Shown: piece by piece, positions 48,286 to 58,261 of the stretch
Layout of the letters: the number at the start of each line of letters is the position of its first letter
Numbering within the stretch: the first letter of the stretch is position 1
Assembly: GCA_016125495.1 (NCBI GenBank)
Contig: WGLQ01000023.1
Coordinates: 49,972-113,971, forward strand
Direction: 5' to 3'
Origin: Hyphomicrobiales bacterium
GTDB lineage: Bacteria > Pseudomonadota > Alphaproteobacteria > Rhizobiales > RI-29
DNA: 64,000 bases
Made by a program: the position numbers and the translations under genes
Notes under the pieces: model-generated
The model's database searches: none
What the model was told of the DNA's origin: nothing
What the model saw: the letters and a program-made list of their open reading frames with translations, nothing else

Positions 48286-49656
48286 TCAGAGATACCACTG
48301 CCATTCGCGCGGATGGATATCGGCCATGAACGAAGCGAATTCTGCCCGCTTCACCGTCGCGTAGGCCTCGATGTAGCGGGATCCGAGGTACTCGGCGAGG
48401 ACGACCGACCGCTCGAAGGCATCCAGCGCGCTCCAGAGCGTCAAGGGCAGTGTCGGGTCAGCGACGGCCCCGGCATTGCCGGTCGCCTGCGGTGTCGGCT
48501 CGAGGTTGTTCGCTAGGCCGTGGTGAACGCCTGCGAGCACAGCGGCCATGACGAGATAGGGATTGGCGTCGGCGCCGCCCGCGCGGTGCTCGATCCGCCG
48601 GTTCGCTCCGTCGGACGTCGGGATACGGAACGCCATCGAACGGTTGTTCTCGCCCCAGTCGCGCGTCACGGGGGTGAACTGGTTCGGTGCGAAGCGCCGG
48701 AAGGCGTTGAGGTTCGGGGCGAAGATCGCCATGCCCTCGGCCAGCGTCGCCTGCATGCCGGCAATGGCGCTGGCAAGGCGGCGGTTCCCATCCGGTCGCG
48801 AGGGATCGAAAATGTTGCGCCCGTCCGCATCGATGACGCTGAGGTGAATTTGCAGACCGCTGCCGGACTGGTCGAGGAAGGGCTTCGACATGAAGGTCGC
48901 ATCGAACCCCGTCGCGCGCGCCGCCTCCGTCACGGCACGGCGCAACAGCGCGGCGTGGTCGCAGGCGCCGAGCGGATCGGCGACATGGGCAAGGTTGATC
49001 TCGAACTGACCGGCGCCGTACTCGCTGATCATCGAGGTCACCGGAATGGCCTGGGCACGCGCCGCAGCCTCGATGGCCGCGAGCGGGGCAGCGAACTCGT
49101 CCAGCACGTCGATGCCATAGACCGAGCCGGTCGAGACGCGCTGGCCGGTGCGAGGAGAAACGGGAAGCAGTGGGGCTCCGGCCTCGTCACGGCGCGGATC
49201 GATCAGGAAGAATTCCAATTCGACAGCGACCACCGGCTGCAGACCGAGTTCGTCGAAGCGGGCCACGACGCGCTCCAGAATGTGCTGGGGCTCGAACCAG
49301 ACGGGGCGACGCGTGCCGGGCTCGGTGAGGCGCATCATGCACTGGGCGCGCGCTGGTCCCGCCCACGGCACCGGGCGGAGCGTGCCGGCGACAGGCCAGG
49401 CGTCGGCATCGGGATCACCATCGGAAAAGCCATGGCCGAGCGGGTCGGCGGTATTGCCGCGCACGTCGAGCAGGTATGTCGCGGCACAAAGCGCCGAGCC
49501 CTTCTCGAAAAAGCCGACGAGGTCCGCGCGTGGCATGCGCTTGCCGATCGCGCGCCCGCACAATTCGATGATGAAGGTGTCGATGTGCGTCACCTCTGGG
49601 TGCGCCGCAAGGAAGGCCCGCGCCTCGGCGCCGGGCTGCTCGCTCTGGTGTTCCAT
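48286..49656 (-). CDS. glutamine-synthetase-family ligase (gamma-glutamylamine synthetase type)
   Basis: The 456-residue ATP-dependent ligase shares the glutamine synthetase fold: VVAVELEFFLID with metal-binding Glu, YGAGQFEINLAH, FMSKPFLDQSGSGLQIHLSV, and NRRIEHRAGGADANPYLVMAAVLAG. The overall pattern fits the GlnA3/PuuA branch that ligates glutamate to amines (such as putrescine) better than housekeeping GlnA, which also has a distinct adenylylation-site C-terminus. The substrate is not assignable. GGAGCGGAG precedes the ATG at 49656. Confidence 0.85.
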   Translation of the reverse strand: MEHQSEQPGAEARAFLAAHPEVTHIDTFIIELCGRAIGKRMPRADLVGFFEKGSALCAATYLLDVRGNTADPLGHGFSDGDPDADAWPVAGTLRPVPWAGPARAQCMMRLTEPGTRRPVWFEPQHILERVVARFDELGLQPVVAVELEFFLIDPRRDEAGAPLLPVSPRTGQRVSTGSVYGIDVLDEFAAPLAAIEAAARAQAIPVTSMISEYGAGQFEINLAHVADPLGACDHAALLRRAVTEAARATGFDATFMSKPFLDQSGSGLQIHLSVIDADGRNIFDPSRPDGNRRLASAIAGMQATLAEGMAIFAPNLNAFRRFAPNQFTPVTRDWGENNRSMAFRIPTSDGANRRIEHRAGGADANPYLVMAAVLAGVHHGLANNLEPTPQATGNAGAVADPTLPLTLWSALDAFERSVVLAEYLGSRYIEAYATVKRAEFASFMADIHPREWQWYL

Positions 49657-49824
49657 CTCCGCTCCGCGCGTTGGAATGATGCCTGCCGCACGATAGCGGG
49701 CGCAACGGTGTGGGCAAGCCCGCAGCCGATCACGACACGTGCCAGAGGTCGATGACGGTTGACGCTTGGCGTGCGCTCATGGGATGGCGCACCCCATGCA
49801 CGCCCGGCCCGGAGGTTGTCCTTC

Positions 49825-52464
49825 ATGAAAACCAACACGCCCCGAACCATCCGCCTCAAGGACTACGCCCCATCGCCCTTCCTGATCGAGACGGTGGATC
49901 TGGAGATCGACCTCCATCCGACCGAGACGCGGGTGCGCTCACGGCTCAAGGTCAAGCGCAACCGCAAGGCCGAGCCGGCCGAATGGCTCCATCTCGATGG
50001 CGAGGAGTTGGCACTCGAGGCGATCTCGATCAACGGCCGGCCGCTCGGCGAGGGCGGATGGCGCAGCACTCCCGAAGGGCTCAGCATAAAATGTCCCCCC
50101 AAGGGAAGCTTCGAGCTGGCGATCACCTCCACGTGCTCACCCGAGACGAACAAGGCGCTCTCGGGTCTCTATCGCTCACGCGGCATCTTCTGCACGCAGT
50201 GCGAGGCCGAGGGCTTCCGGCGCATCACCTACTTCATCGACCGGCCGGACGTGCTCTCGGTCTACACGACGCGGATCTCGGCGGACATCGAGCTGGCGCC
50301 GGTGCTGCTCGGCAACGGCAATCTGGTGGAGAGCGGCAAGTCCGACGGCGGGCGGCGTCACTATGCGGTCTGGCACGATCCGCATCCCAAGCCCTCCTAT
50401 CTCTTCGCCATGGTGGGCGGAGACCTTCGCCCGACGACTTCCACCTTCACGACGGCATCGGGCCGCGAGGTGGAGCTGCGCATCTACGTCGAACCCGGCA
50501 AGGAGGACCGGTGCGCCTGGGCGATGGACTCACTCAAGCGTTCGATGGCCTGGGACGAACGGCGGTTCGGGAGGGAATACGACCTCGACATCTTCATGAT
50601 CGTCGCCGTCTCGGACTTCAACATGGGCGCGATGGAGAACAAAGGCCTCAACATCTTCAACGACCAGCTCATCCTGGCCTCGCCCGACACCGCGACGGAC
50701 ATAAACTACGAGCGCATCGAGAGCGTCATCGCGCACGAATACTTCCACAACTGGACGGGCAACCGTATCACCTGCCGCGACTGGTTCCAGCTCTGCCTCA
50801 AGGAGGGGCTTACGGTCTACCGCGACCAGGAGTTCTCCGCCGACGAGCGCTCGCGCACGGTTCAGCGCGTGGCGGACGTCAAACACCTCAGGGCACACCA
50901 GTTCCCGGAGGACGCCGGCCCCCTCGCACATCCCGTCCGCCCGAGCAAATACATCGAGATCAACAACTTTTATACCGCGACCGTCTACGACAAGGGAGCC
51001 GAGGTCTGCCGTATGCTGGAGACCATGGTCGGGCGCGAGGGCTTTCGCAAGGCGATGGACCTTTATTTCCAGCGTCATGACGGGGAGGCCGCGACCGTCG
51101 AGCAGTTCATCGCCTGCTTCGAGAGCGCATGCGAAGTCGACCTCGGCCAGTTCATGCTCTGGTACGAACAGGCCGGGACCCCTCAACTCATCGTCAAGAC
51201 ACGGCACGACGCGGCCAAGGCCACCCTCACGCTCGATCTGGAACAGGCGATCGCACCGACGCCCGGCCAGGCGCGCAAGAAGCCCATGCACATCCCGGTT
51301 CGTCTCGGCCTCGTCGGAACGGATGGCGCCGACCTGGCGCTGAAGCCGGCGGCGGGCACGGTGATCGCCGGAGACGTCCTGGAGTTCACCCAGCGCCGCC
51401 AGAGCTTCACATTCGAGGGACTCGAACTGCGCCCCACGGTTTCGATCCTGCGCGGATTTTCCGCCCCGGTGAACGTGACCCACGATGCGAGCGACGACGA
51501 TCTCGCCTTCCTGATCGGCCACGACCAGGATCTCTTCAACCGCTGGCAATCAATGCAGACGCTGGCGATGCGCCTCCTCACCGGCCTCATCACGGGCAGC
51601 GGCGCGCGCCCGGCCGGAATCGCGCCGCTCTCGGCGGCCGTGCGCAAGACCTTGATGGATGAAAATCTCGAGCCCGCCTACCGCGCCATGTTCGCCGGCC
51701 TGCCGAGCGAGGAGGACATCGCCAACCACATCGCGCGCAATGTCGATCCGGGGGTGATCCACGACGTGCGCTCGAAGATGTCGAAGGCGCTCGCCCGCAG
51801 CATGGAGAGCGATCTCGCCAAACTGATGAAGCGTCATGCGGTGAAAGGGCCCTACAGCCCGGATGCAGAGAGCGCCGGGCGCCGCGCGCTCGCCAATGGC
51901 GCCTTCGGCCTCCTGACCCGGCTCGACGGCGCGGCGGCGAGCGAACTGGCCGCCGGCCACTATGCCAAGGCGCGCAACATGACCGACCGGATGGCGGCGC
52001 TCGCGGCGCTGACCCACATGCGCACGCCGGCGCGAAAGGAAGCGCTCGAGGACGCCTACAAGCGCTGGAAGGACGATCACCTGACGATCGACAAATGGTT
52101 CGCGCTGCAAGCCGCCTCGAACCTGCCGGGCACGCTCGCGCAGGTCGAGAAGCTGCTGCGCCATCCGCTCTTCAGCATCGAGGCGCCGAACAAGGTGCGC
52201 GCCCTGATCGGTACCTTCGCGATGGGCAATCCGGTGAATTTCCATCGACCGGACGGCAAGGGATACGCCTTCCTCGCCGATCAGGTGCTGCGGCTCGACA
52301 GTTTCAATCCGCAGATGGCCTCGCGCATGCTCGGGACATTCCGCAGCTGGCGAACGCTCGAGGAAAACCGCGCCAACCTCGCGCAGCGCGAACTGGAGCG
52401 CATCCGCGCCCACGACAAGCTTTCGAGCGACGTCTTCGAAATCGTCGGCAAGATACTCGATTGA
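49825..52464 (+). CDS. pepN: aminopeptidase N
   Basis: PepN is the broad-specificity M1 zinc aminopeptidase of cytoplasmic protein turnover. The 879-residue product has the exopeptidase motif GAMEN at residues 268-272 and the zinc motif HEYFH at 304-308, with the downstream Glu in LKEGLT. The C-terminal half carries the PepN-type helical domains (YKRWKDDHLTIDKWFALQA, LIGTFAMGNPVNFH, LDSFNPQMASRM). The ATG at 49825, preceded by CGGAGG, begins the family N-terminus. It is an independent plus-strand gene between minus-strand units. Confidence 0.96.
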   Translation: MKTNTPRTIRLKDYAPSPFLIETVDLEIDLHPTETRVRSRLKVKRNRKAEPAEWLHLDGEELALEAISINGRPLGEGGWRSTPEGLSIKCPPKGSFELAITSTCSPETNKALSGLYRSRGIFCTQCEAEGFRRITYFIDRPDVLSVYTTRISADIELAPVLLGNGNLVESGKSDGGRRHYAVWHDPHPKPSYLFAMVGGDLRPTTSTFTTASGREVELRIYVEPGKEDRCAWAMDSLKRSMAWDERRFGREYDLDIFMIVAVSDFNMGAMENKGLNIFNDQLILASPDTATDINYERIESVIAHEYFHNWTGNRITCRDWFQLCLKEGLTVYRDQEFSADERSRTVQRVADVKHLRAHQFPEDAGPLAHPVRPSKYIEINNFYTATVYDKGAEVCRMLETMVGREGFRKAMDLYFQRHDGEAATVEQFIACFESACEVDLGQFMLWYEQAGTPQLIVKTRHDAAKATLTLDLEQAIAPTPGQARKKPMHIPVRLGLVGTDGADLALKPAAGTVIAGDVLEFTQRRQSFTFEGLELRPTVSILRGFSAPVNVTHDASDDDLAFLIGHDQDLFNRWQSMQTLAMRLLTGLITGSGARPAGIAPLSAAVRKTLMDENLEPAYRAMFAGLPSEEDIANHIARNVDPGVIHDVRSKMSKALARSMESDLAKLMKRHAVKGPYSPDAESAGRRALANGAFGLLTRLDGAAASELAAGHYAKARNMTDRMAALAALTHMRTPARKEALEDAYKRWKDDHLTIDKWFALQAASNLPGTLAQVEKLLRHPLFSIEAPNKVRALIGTFAMGNPVNFHRPDGKGYAFLADQVLRLDSFNPQMASRMLGTFRSWRTLEENRANLAQRELERIRAHDKLSSDVFEIVGKILD

Positions 52465-52507
52465 GCAGGCGACACCGGGACAGGAGTGCGCGACGAGCCG
52501 GAGCGGC

Positions 52508-53044
52508 TCAGTCGCCGTCACCCCGCCAGCTGCCACGGCCCCAGCCGCCATGGCGGCGGCGGTGCTCGCCGCGTCCCATCCATCCCGCGAGCATGCGGGC
52601 AACGAGGCGCTTTTCCTGCGGCTGCAATTGCCCGGCGACGCGCACGACGACGGGCAGCATCCGCTCGCGGGCCGCGAGTTCCTTGGCCGTGGCGTCCGCG
52701 ACGGCGGCACGGATGGCCGCTTCGTCTACGTTCGCAGCCTCGAGGCGGGTGATCGCACCGCGCCAGGCCTCGCGGATCTCGTCACGCATCGGGCGCAGTT
52801 CCTGACGGGCCGCGCGGAAGGTCTCGCGCAGCGCGTCGCGGCGCTCACGCGGGATATCGCGAAGCTCGCGCATCGCGGACCAGCCGCCGGGACCGCCGTG
52901 GCCACGTACGAAATGACCGGCGACGGCGCCAACGATCAACAAGTTGATCGCCAGCGAGACGATCGCCACCACCCAGAGCCAGCGTCGGCGCGGCGGGGAG
53001 GCGGGCGAAGGGGTGCCAGCAGGGCCGTTGTTCTGGTCGCTCAT
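52508..53044 (-). CDS. periplasmic heavy-metal sensor-like protein
   Basis: The 178-residue protein has one membrane helix (about residues 22-44) and a periplasmic helical domain of the CnrR/Spy-related metal-resistance family: WSAMRELRDIPRERRDALRETF, RDEIREAWRGAITRLEAANVDE, and a C-terminal LQPQEKRLVARMLAGW resembling the LTxxQ repeat. The tail has HRRRHGGWGRG, possibly metal-binding. Its ATG overlaps the stop of the upstream putative anti-sigma gene (ATGA), so translation is coupled. It is the last gene of the ECF sigma cluster. Confidence 0.8.
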   Translation of the reverse strand: MSDQNNGPAGTPSPASPPRRRWLWVVAIVSLAINLLIVGAVAGHFVRGHGGPGGWSAMRELRDIPRERRDALRETFRAARQELRPMRDEIREAWRGAITRLEAANVDEAAIRAAVADATAKELAARERMLPVVVRVAGQLQPQEKRLVARMLAGWMGRGEHRRRHGGWGRGSWRGDGD

Positions 53045-53607
53045 ATCAGGTCCTCGCTCTGGCCGACCTCACCGAAGAGGCCGAAGAAATCATCCTCCAT
53101 GTCGACCACGCTGCCCGCGACCACCACGCCGATCGGCTCGAGGGCGCGTTCGGTGAGGCCGGTCGCGCCGACCGCGAAGCCAGCAACCAGCGAGGCCGCC
53201 AGCAGTGCCGCCGCCTGCCACGTTCGCCGCGTGCTCGGGAACTCCCGGCGTTCGCGACCGGGTCGGCGAACATCCTGGCCGGCGCCGACGGGCCGGTCGC
53301 GCTGGAGACGGCGCATGGAGAGATCGACGACAGTGCCGCCGATGGCGGCCTCGTTGCCGTCGGCCCGGATGCGCGCGAGCGCACCGGCGACGACCCGGCT
53401 GGCGACAGCCTCGTCCGGCTCCGTCGCTTCGCCGGTCGCCAGAAGGTCATCGAACGCGCGGGCCTCGGCCAACAGCCGCTGGGCCTCGGGATCATCCGAC
53501 AGGAGCGCTTCGAGCGCTTTCGCCTCGCCGGCCGGCCAACGCCCCGCGTCGGCCCCGTAGACGTCGAGCACCCTGACCAGCCGGTCAATTCCATCTCGCC
53601 GTGACAT
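53041..53607 (-). CDS. putative membrane anti-sigma factor
   Basis: The 188-residue protein has an acidic and helical N-terminal cytoplasmic region, a single membrane helix at about residues 131-152 (WQAAALLAASLVAGFAVGATGL) and a short periplasmic tail. It lacks the HxxxCxxC zinc motif of the common ZAS anti-sigma domain. The role is inferred from its place directly downstream of the ECF sigma gene and its N-in topology. The start at 53607 follows GGAG. It overlaps the metal-sensor gene by 4 bp. Confidence 0.6.
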   Translation of the reverse strand: MSRRDGIDRLVRVLDVYGADAGRWPAGEAKALEALLSDDPEAQRLLAEARAFDDLLATGEATEPDEAVASRVVAGALARIRADGNEAAIGGTVVDLSMRRLQRDRPVGAGQDVRRPGRERREFPSTRRTWQAAALLAASLVAGFAVGATGLTERALEPIGVVVAGSVVDMEDDFFGLFGEVGQSEDLI

Positions 53608-53671
53608 CGTCGTGCTCTCCATCGCTCTCACCGGTTCCCTCGAAGGGACCGCAAGGCGTCACTCCCGCTCG

Positions 53672-54343
53672 TCAAATCAGATCCCGCCAGGCATGCGACA
53701 AGCGCTGCTTCAGGGACCGGCGGGCCCTCGAGAGGAGGGATTCGACAGCCTCCTCGGAAATCTCCATCGTCGCCGCCGTCTCGCGCAGGCTCAGCTCCTC
53801 GAAGTGGAAGAGCTGCAGCGCGGTGCGCTGACGCTCGGGCAGTTCAGCGAGCGCCGCCGCAACGGCACTGCGACGCTCGGTACCCGCCATCGCGACACCT
53901 TGACCCGGCTCGACGGTGAGCTGATCGAGCGCCGCATCGTCGACGGGCCGGCGCCGCCGGATCGCGTCGAGTGCGAGGTTGGCGGTGACCCGGTTGAGCC
54001 AGGGCGCCAGACCCAACGGCCCGATCTCGATCGAGCCGGCGCTGCGCCAAAGGCGGATCAACGCCTCCTGGGCGATGTCCTCGGCCTCGGCCGGCTCGCC
54101 GACGATCCGCGTCGCAATGCGCAGCAGCCGGCGCACATGGTGAGCGGCGAGGACCTCGAAGTCGCGCTCGCTGCCGCTGGCAACGGCGGCGACAAGCTCA
54201 CGATCGTTGCCCCCCGTCGGCGCCATCACCGCTCCGTCCAACCCGATTGCGCTCTGCGCGCACCCTTCGGCGCGTGCGGCATCCGTCGTGCGGATAGCAT
54301 CTTCCGGCAGGTTGCGTCTGGCCTGCAATGCCGACATCGACAT
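53672..54343 (-). CDS. ECF-type RNA polymerase sigma factor
   Basis: This is a sigma-70 factor of the extracytoplasmic-function group with region 2 (RDFEVLAAHHVRRLLRIATR, EAEDIAQEALIRLWR) and region 4 (LAELPERQRTALQLFHFEEL, ISEEAVESLLSRARRSLKQRL). It lacks regions 1 and 3, as expected. An ATG at 54226, preceded by GGAG, would give a 184-residue protein starting at the conserved part and may be the true start. The genes around it (EF-hand protein upstream; putative anti-sigma and metal sensor downstream) imply an envelope-stress or metal regulon. Confidence 0.92.
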   Translation of the reverse strand: MSMSALQARRNLPEDAIRTTDAARAEGCAQSAIGLDGAVMAPTGGNDRELVAAVASGSERDFEVLAAHHVRRLLRIATRIVGEPAEAEDIAQEALIRLWRSAGSIEIGPLGLAPWLNRVTANLALDAIRRRRPVDDAALDQLTVEPGQGVAMAGTERRSAVAAALAELPERQRTALQLFHFEELSLRETAATMEISEEAVESLLSRARRSLKQRLSHAWRDLI

Positions 54344-54425
54344 GCCCCTTCTGCCCCGTTCGCCGATCCGCGTGGCGGGTTCACCCCGCCACGCGGCCGT
54401 CCATCAACCCTGAAGGATGATCGAC

Positions 54426-55124
54426 TTACTGGTTGGTCGTGGTCTCGCCGTCGTCCAGCTTCTCGGTCTCGGGCTCACCGACTTCACCGTCCTGCTGACC
54501 GCCACGGCGCTCCATGAAGCGGCGCATCCGGGGCGGCAGTTCGTCGCCCGAGATTTCGCCATCGTCGTTGAGGTCGTTCCAGCTGAAGCGCTCCTGGGCG
54601 AGGCGGTTGAACTCATCCATCGTCACTTTGCCGTCACGATCCGCATCGAAGCGCCGGAACATGCGCTCGATGCGCCTGTTCATGCGTTCCTCCATGCGGG
54701 CGCGCATCGAGGCCTCGACCTCGCTCCGTTCGACGATGCCGTCGCTGTTGGTGTCGAAGCGCTGGAAGTGGGGCAGGCGCCGTTCGTTCACCTCGTCGAA
54801 GGTGATCTTGCCATCGCGATTGGCATCGAGCCGGGCGAAGCCGCCACCGTGGCGACCGCCATGTCGGCCGCCGTGGCGGCCCTCTCCGCGGCGCCCACCA
54901 CGCGAGCCGCGCGCGTCACCATCCTCGTCGTCCCACTCGCCCATACCCATGCCCATGCCGCCACCGTCGTGGCTGCCGCGGCCGTGCCAGCCCATGCCCT
55001 GGCCGCCATGATGGCGACCCCAGCCACCGCGGTCGCGATCGGCGACGGCGTAGGTGGCTGCAAAGCCGGTTGCGAGGATCGTGGTTCCAGCCAGCGCTGC
55101 CAAAGCGACCTTTTTCCAAGACAT
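54426..55124 (-). CDS. secreted EF-hand calcium-binding protein
   Basis: The 232-residue exported protein has a signal peptide (about residues 1-28), then a Gly/His-rich segment (about 33-95), then four complete 12-residue EF-hand loops: DANRDGKITFDE (100-111), DTNSDGIVERSE (124-135), DADRDGKVTMDE (160-171) and DLNDDGEISGDE (184-195). Each has acidic residues at the expected positions 1, 3, 5 and 12. It should bind calcium in the periplasm; the Gly/His region could bind transition metals. AAGGAG supports the start. It precedes the ECF sigma gene on the same strand. Confidence 0.93.
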   Translation of the reverse strand: MSWKKVALAALAGTTILATGFAATYAVADRDRGGWGRHHGGQGMGWHGRGSHDGGGMGMGMGEWDDEDGDARGSRGGRRGEGRHGGRHGGRHGGGFARLDANRDGKITFDEVNERRLPHFQRFDTNSDGIVERSEVEASMRARMEERMNRRIERMFRRFDADRDGKVTMDEFNRLAQERFSWNDLNDDGEISGDELPPRMRRFMERRGGQQDGEVGEPETEKLDDGETTTNQ

Positions 55125-55300
55125 TTTGGTTTTCTCCTTGTTCGGGCCCGCTGTCCCGGCGGGGGACCGGGTTGGGGGGGTGTCGGGCCGTCTATGCCGA
55201 GAAAACGCGCCAGCTCGGGAAATCCGTCGCGGAAAAATTCAGCCCGCCGGCAAGGAGCGGACCGGCCCCGGACAGGCGCCGACGGAGCTGGGGCGCCCGC

Positions 55301-58231
55301 TCAGACGACGACGCGCTCGAAGAGATCGCAGACCGCCGACTGCATGGCCTCCAGACGCTCGGCGAGGGCGCCGAAATCGTCGCTCTCGCTGGTCTTGGCG
55401 AGCAGCGACTTGAGATCACTCGGCGCATCGGCCGGCACGAACGGACCGGAGATGCAGAGAGCCAGGATCTCCGAGACCGCAGCATAGAGCCGGGCCGCGT
55501 CGGCGCAGATGGCGGTGGCTCCGGCATCGAGCGCGCCGACTTCGCCGAGCCGCGCGATCGCCTTGGGCAGATTCGTGTGGAGCACGTCCGGATGGCGGGC
55601 GGCGGCCTCGAGCAGGGCGAACTGGACGATGAATTCGAGATCGACCTGGCCGCCGCGCACGGTCTTGATGTCCCAGATGCTGGTGCCACCCTTGTGGACC
55701 GCGATGCGCTCGCGCATCGCGCGCACGTCCTCGACCAGTTTGACGCGGTCGCGGGGGCGAAGCAGGGCCGCGCGAATGGCAGCCTCGACGGCGGAACGCA
55801 AGACCTCGCCGCCGCTCAGGACACGGGCACGCGTCAGTGCCATGTGCTCCCAGGTCCAGGCTTCGTCTCGCTGATAGGATTGAAAACTCGCGAGACGGGT
55901 GGCGATCGGACCGGAATTTCCGGACGGACGCAGGCGCATGTCGACTTCATAGAGCCTGCCTTCCGCGGTCGGTGACGTGACGGCACTGACGAGGCGCTGC
56001 GTGAAGCGCGCAAAATACTGGCCGCCAGGCAATGGCCTCGGTCCGTCCGAGGCGGCAGTCTCGCCCTCGTAGTCGTAGATGAGGATGAGATCGAGGTCGG
56101 AGGCCGCGGTCATTTCGTAGCCGCCCAGTTTTCCCATTCCGACCAGCGCGGCATCGCCACCCGGCAGAACGCCGTGCTGGCGCTCGAAATCCGCTCGCAC
56201 CGCCGACTGGAGCCGGTGCAGCAGGCGCGAGGCAAGTCGCGCATAGGCCAAGCCCGCCTCGATCGGGCTGACGACCCCGGAAAGCAGGCGCACGCCGATC
56301 AGGAAGGTCTGCTCGCTGGCGATGACGCGCGCCCGGTCGAGGGCATCCTGCAGGTCGCTCGACGCCGAAAAGCCGGCCTCGACGACGCGCTTGACCTCGT
56401 CGTCCGAGGGCAGCTGGCCGAAGAAGCCGGGATCGAGTACGGCCTCGAGAACGCGGCGGCGGCGGCTGAGGAGGGCCTGCAGGCGCGGGGCCGTTCCCAT
56501 GATCATCGCCAAGAGAGACAGAAGGGAGGGATTCGAGCGCAGGAGGCCGAAAAGCTGGATGCCGGCGGGCAATTCGGAGAGGAAGCGATCGAAGGCGGCG
56601 AGTGCTGCATCCGGCGCGGCGGTCTGACCCAAGGTCTCGATGAGCCGCGGCTGGAGCTCGGTCAGGCGTTCGCGGGCGCGGGCGCTGCGCATCGCCGGAT
56701 AACGCCCGAAATGCCAGCTCCGAACGGTCTGCCAGACGCCTTCCGGCTGGGTGAAGCCCATGCCGGTCAGGGTCTCGAGGGTCGCCGGGTCGGCGCTGTC
56801 GCCGACGAAGACGAGATTGCCCTTGCCGGTGGTCAACTCCGGGACGTCCTCGAAGAGGGCGGCATAGTGGTTCTGCACCGTCTCGAGATGGCGGCGCAAC
56901 GTGCTCGCGAATTCCTCCACGCTCGCAAAGCCGGAGAAGGCGGCCAGCCGGCGGAGGCGATCGGCATCGCTCGGAAGCACATGCGTCTGCTCGTCGGCAA
57001 CCATCTGGATGCGGTTCTCGACGTGACGCAGGAACCAATAAGTCTCCGTCAGCTCGCGACATGCCTCGGGCGTGATCCAGCCGCGCGCGGCAAGGCCCGA
57101 CAACGCCTCCACGGTGCGGCGCAGGCGCAGTTCCGGCTGGCGGCCGCCGGCGATGAGCTGCTGCGTCTGGGCGAAGAATTCGATCTCCCGGATGCCGCCT
57201 CGGCCGAGCTTGATGTTGTGGCCGGCAACGCGAATCTCGCTGAAGCCCTTGTTGGCGTGGATCTGGCGCTTCATGGCGTGGATGTCGGCGATGGCCGCAT
57301 AGTCGAGGTACTTGCGCCAGATGAAGGGCGCGAGCTGGGAGAGGAATGCCTCGCCCGCCTGCCGGTCGCCGGCAACGACGCGAGCCTTGATGAATGCCGC
57401 CCGCTCCCAGTTCTGGCCCTGGCCCTCGTAGTAGTTGAAGGCGGCGTCGGTGGTCATGACGACCTGGGTGGAGCCGGGGTCCGGGCGAAGCCTGAGGTCG
57501 GTGCGGAATACATAGCCGTCCGCCGTCTGGTCCTGCATGAGCTTGACGAGGAGGCGAACGAGGCGGACCAGGAAGACCTGCGGCTCGAGCCCGGGGCGAA
57601 GCGAGAGGCGGCCCGGCTCGTGGAAGATGACGAGGTCGATGTCGCTCGAATAGTTGAGCTCGCGGGCGCCGAGCTTGCCCATTCCGAGGATGAAAAACCC
57701 GCCGTGCGTATCGGCCGGCCCGGTGCTGTCCAGTACCTCGCCACGCTCGCGCGCCTGGCGAAAGAGGAAGGCGAGCGCGGCACCGAGAGAGCGCTCGGCG
57801 ACGTCTGAAAGCCGAGCCACGGTGAGGTCGGTGGAGTCGATGCCAGCGGCGTCGGCGAGCGCGATGGAAAACGCCATGGCCGACTTGTATTGGCGCAGCG
57901 CGCGCATCGCCTCGTTGATCGTGTTGGCCGCCGCCAGGGCGCTGACGACTTCCGCCGACCTCAGCTCGAAATATTCCCCCGGTGAGGTCGAAAGGAGGCG
58001 GGCGATCTCGGCGCCGGACCGGCGCGCGATGCCCGCGAGATAGGGCGACGCAGAGAGCACGCTCGCAAGCAGATCGCCAACCGGCGAAGCGGCGAGCGCT
58101 TCGCCAAATGCACCGTCCTGATGCTCAGCGGCAATGCGCATGACGAGATCGGCGAGATGGGCGCGGCCGGTCGCGCTGTCGTAAGCGGGCGGGGCGCTCG
58201 CCTCGAGCCACTGCGGGTGGATGGTCGCCAT
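55301..58231 (-). CDS. glnE: glutamine synthetase adenylyltransferase/deadenylase
   Basis: GlnE adds and removes AMP on glutamine synthetase in response to PII, setting its activity to nitrogen status. The 976-residue product is of normal length and has two nucleotidyltransferase domains. The N-terminal one has GMGKLGARELNYSSDIDL (about residues 183-200) and the C-terminal one has GMGKLGGYEMTAASDLDLIL (about residues 690-710), each with the paired acidic residues. GAGGCGAGC precedes the ATG at 58231. It is the last gene of the degP-regulator-kinase-glnE block. Confidence 0.96.
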   Translation of the reverse strand: MATIHPQWLEASAPPAYDSATGRAHLADLVMRIAAEHQDGAFGEALAASPVGDLLASVLSASPYLAGIARRSGAEIARLLSTSPGEYFELRSAEVVSALAAANTINEAMRALRQYKSAMAFSIALADAAGIDSTDLTVARLSDVAERSLGAALAFLFRQARERGEVLDSTGPADTHGGFFILGMGKLGARELNYSSDIDLVIFHEPGRLSLRPGLEPQVFLVRLVRLLVKLMQDQTADGYVFRTDLRLRPDPGSTQVVMTTDAAFNYYEGQGQNWERAAFIKARVVAGDRQAGEAFLSQLAPFIWRKYLDYAAIADIHAMKRQIHANKGFSEIRVAGHNIKLGRGGIREIEFFAQTQQLIAGGRQPELRLRRTVEALSGLAARGWITPEACRELTETYWFLRHVENRIQMVADEQTHVLPSDADRLRRLAAFSGFASVEEFASTLRRHLETVQNHYAALFEDVPELTTGKGNLVFVGDSADPATLETLTGMGFTQPEGVWQTVRSWHFGRYPAMRSARARERLTELQPRLIETLGQTAAPDAALAAFDRFLSELPAGIQLFGLLRSNPSLLSLLAMIMGTAPRLQALLSRRRRVLEAVLDPGFFGQLPSDDEVKRVVEAGFSASSDLQDALDRARVIASEQTFLIGVRLLSGVVSPIEAGLAYARLASRLLHRLQSAVRADFERQHGVLPGGDAALVGMGKLGGYEMTAASDLDLILIYDYEGETAASDGPRPLPGGQYFARFTQRLVSAVTSPTAEGRLYEVDMRLRPSGNSGPIATRLASFQSYQRDEAWTWEHMALTRARVLSGGEVLRSAVEAAIRAALLRPRDRVKLVEDVRAMRERIAVHKGGTSIWDIKTVRGGQVDLEFIVQFALLEAAARHPDVLHTNLPKAIARLGEVGALDAGATAICADAARLYAAVSEILALCISGPFVPADAPSDLKSLLAKTSESDDFGALAERLEAMQSAVCDLFERVVV

Positions 58232-58261
58232 GCTCGCCTCTCGCTCCGCCCCGTTGCCCCG

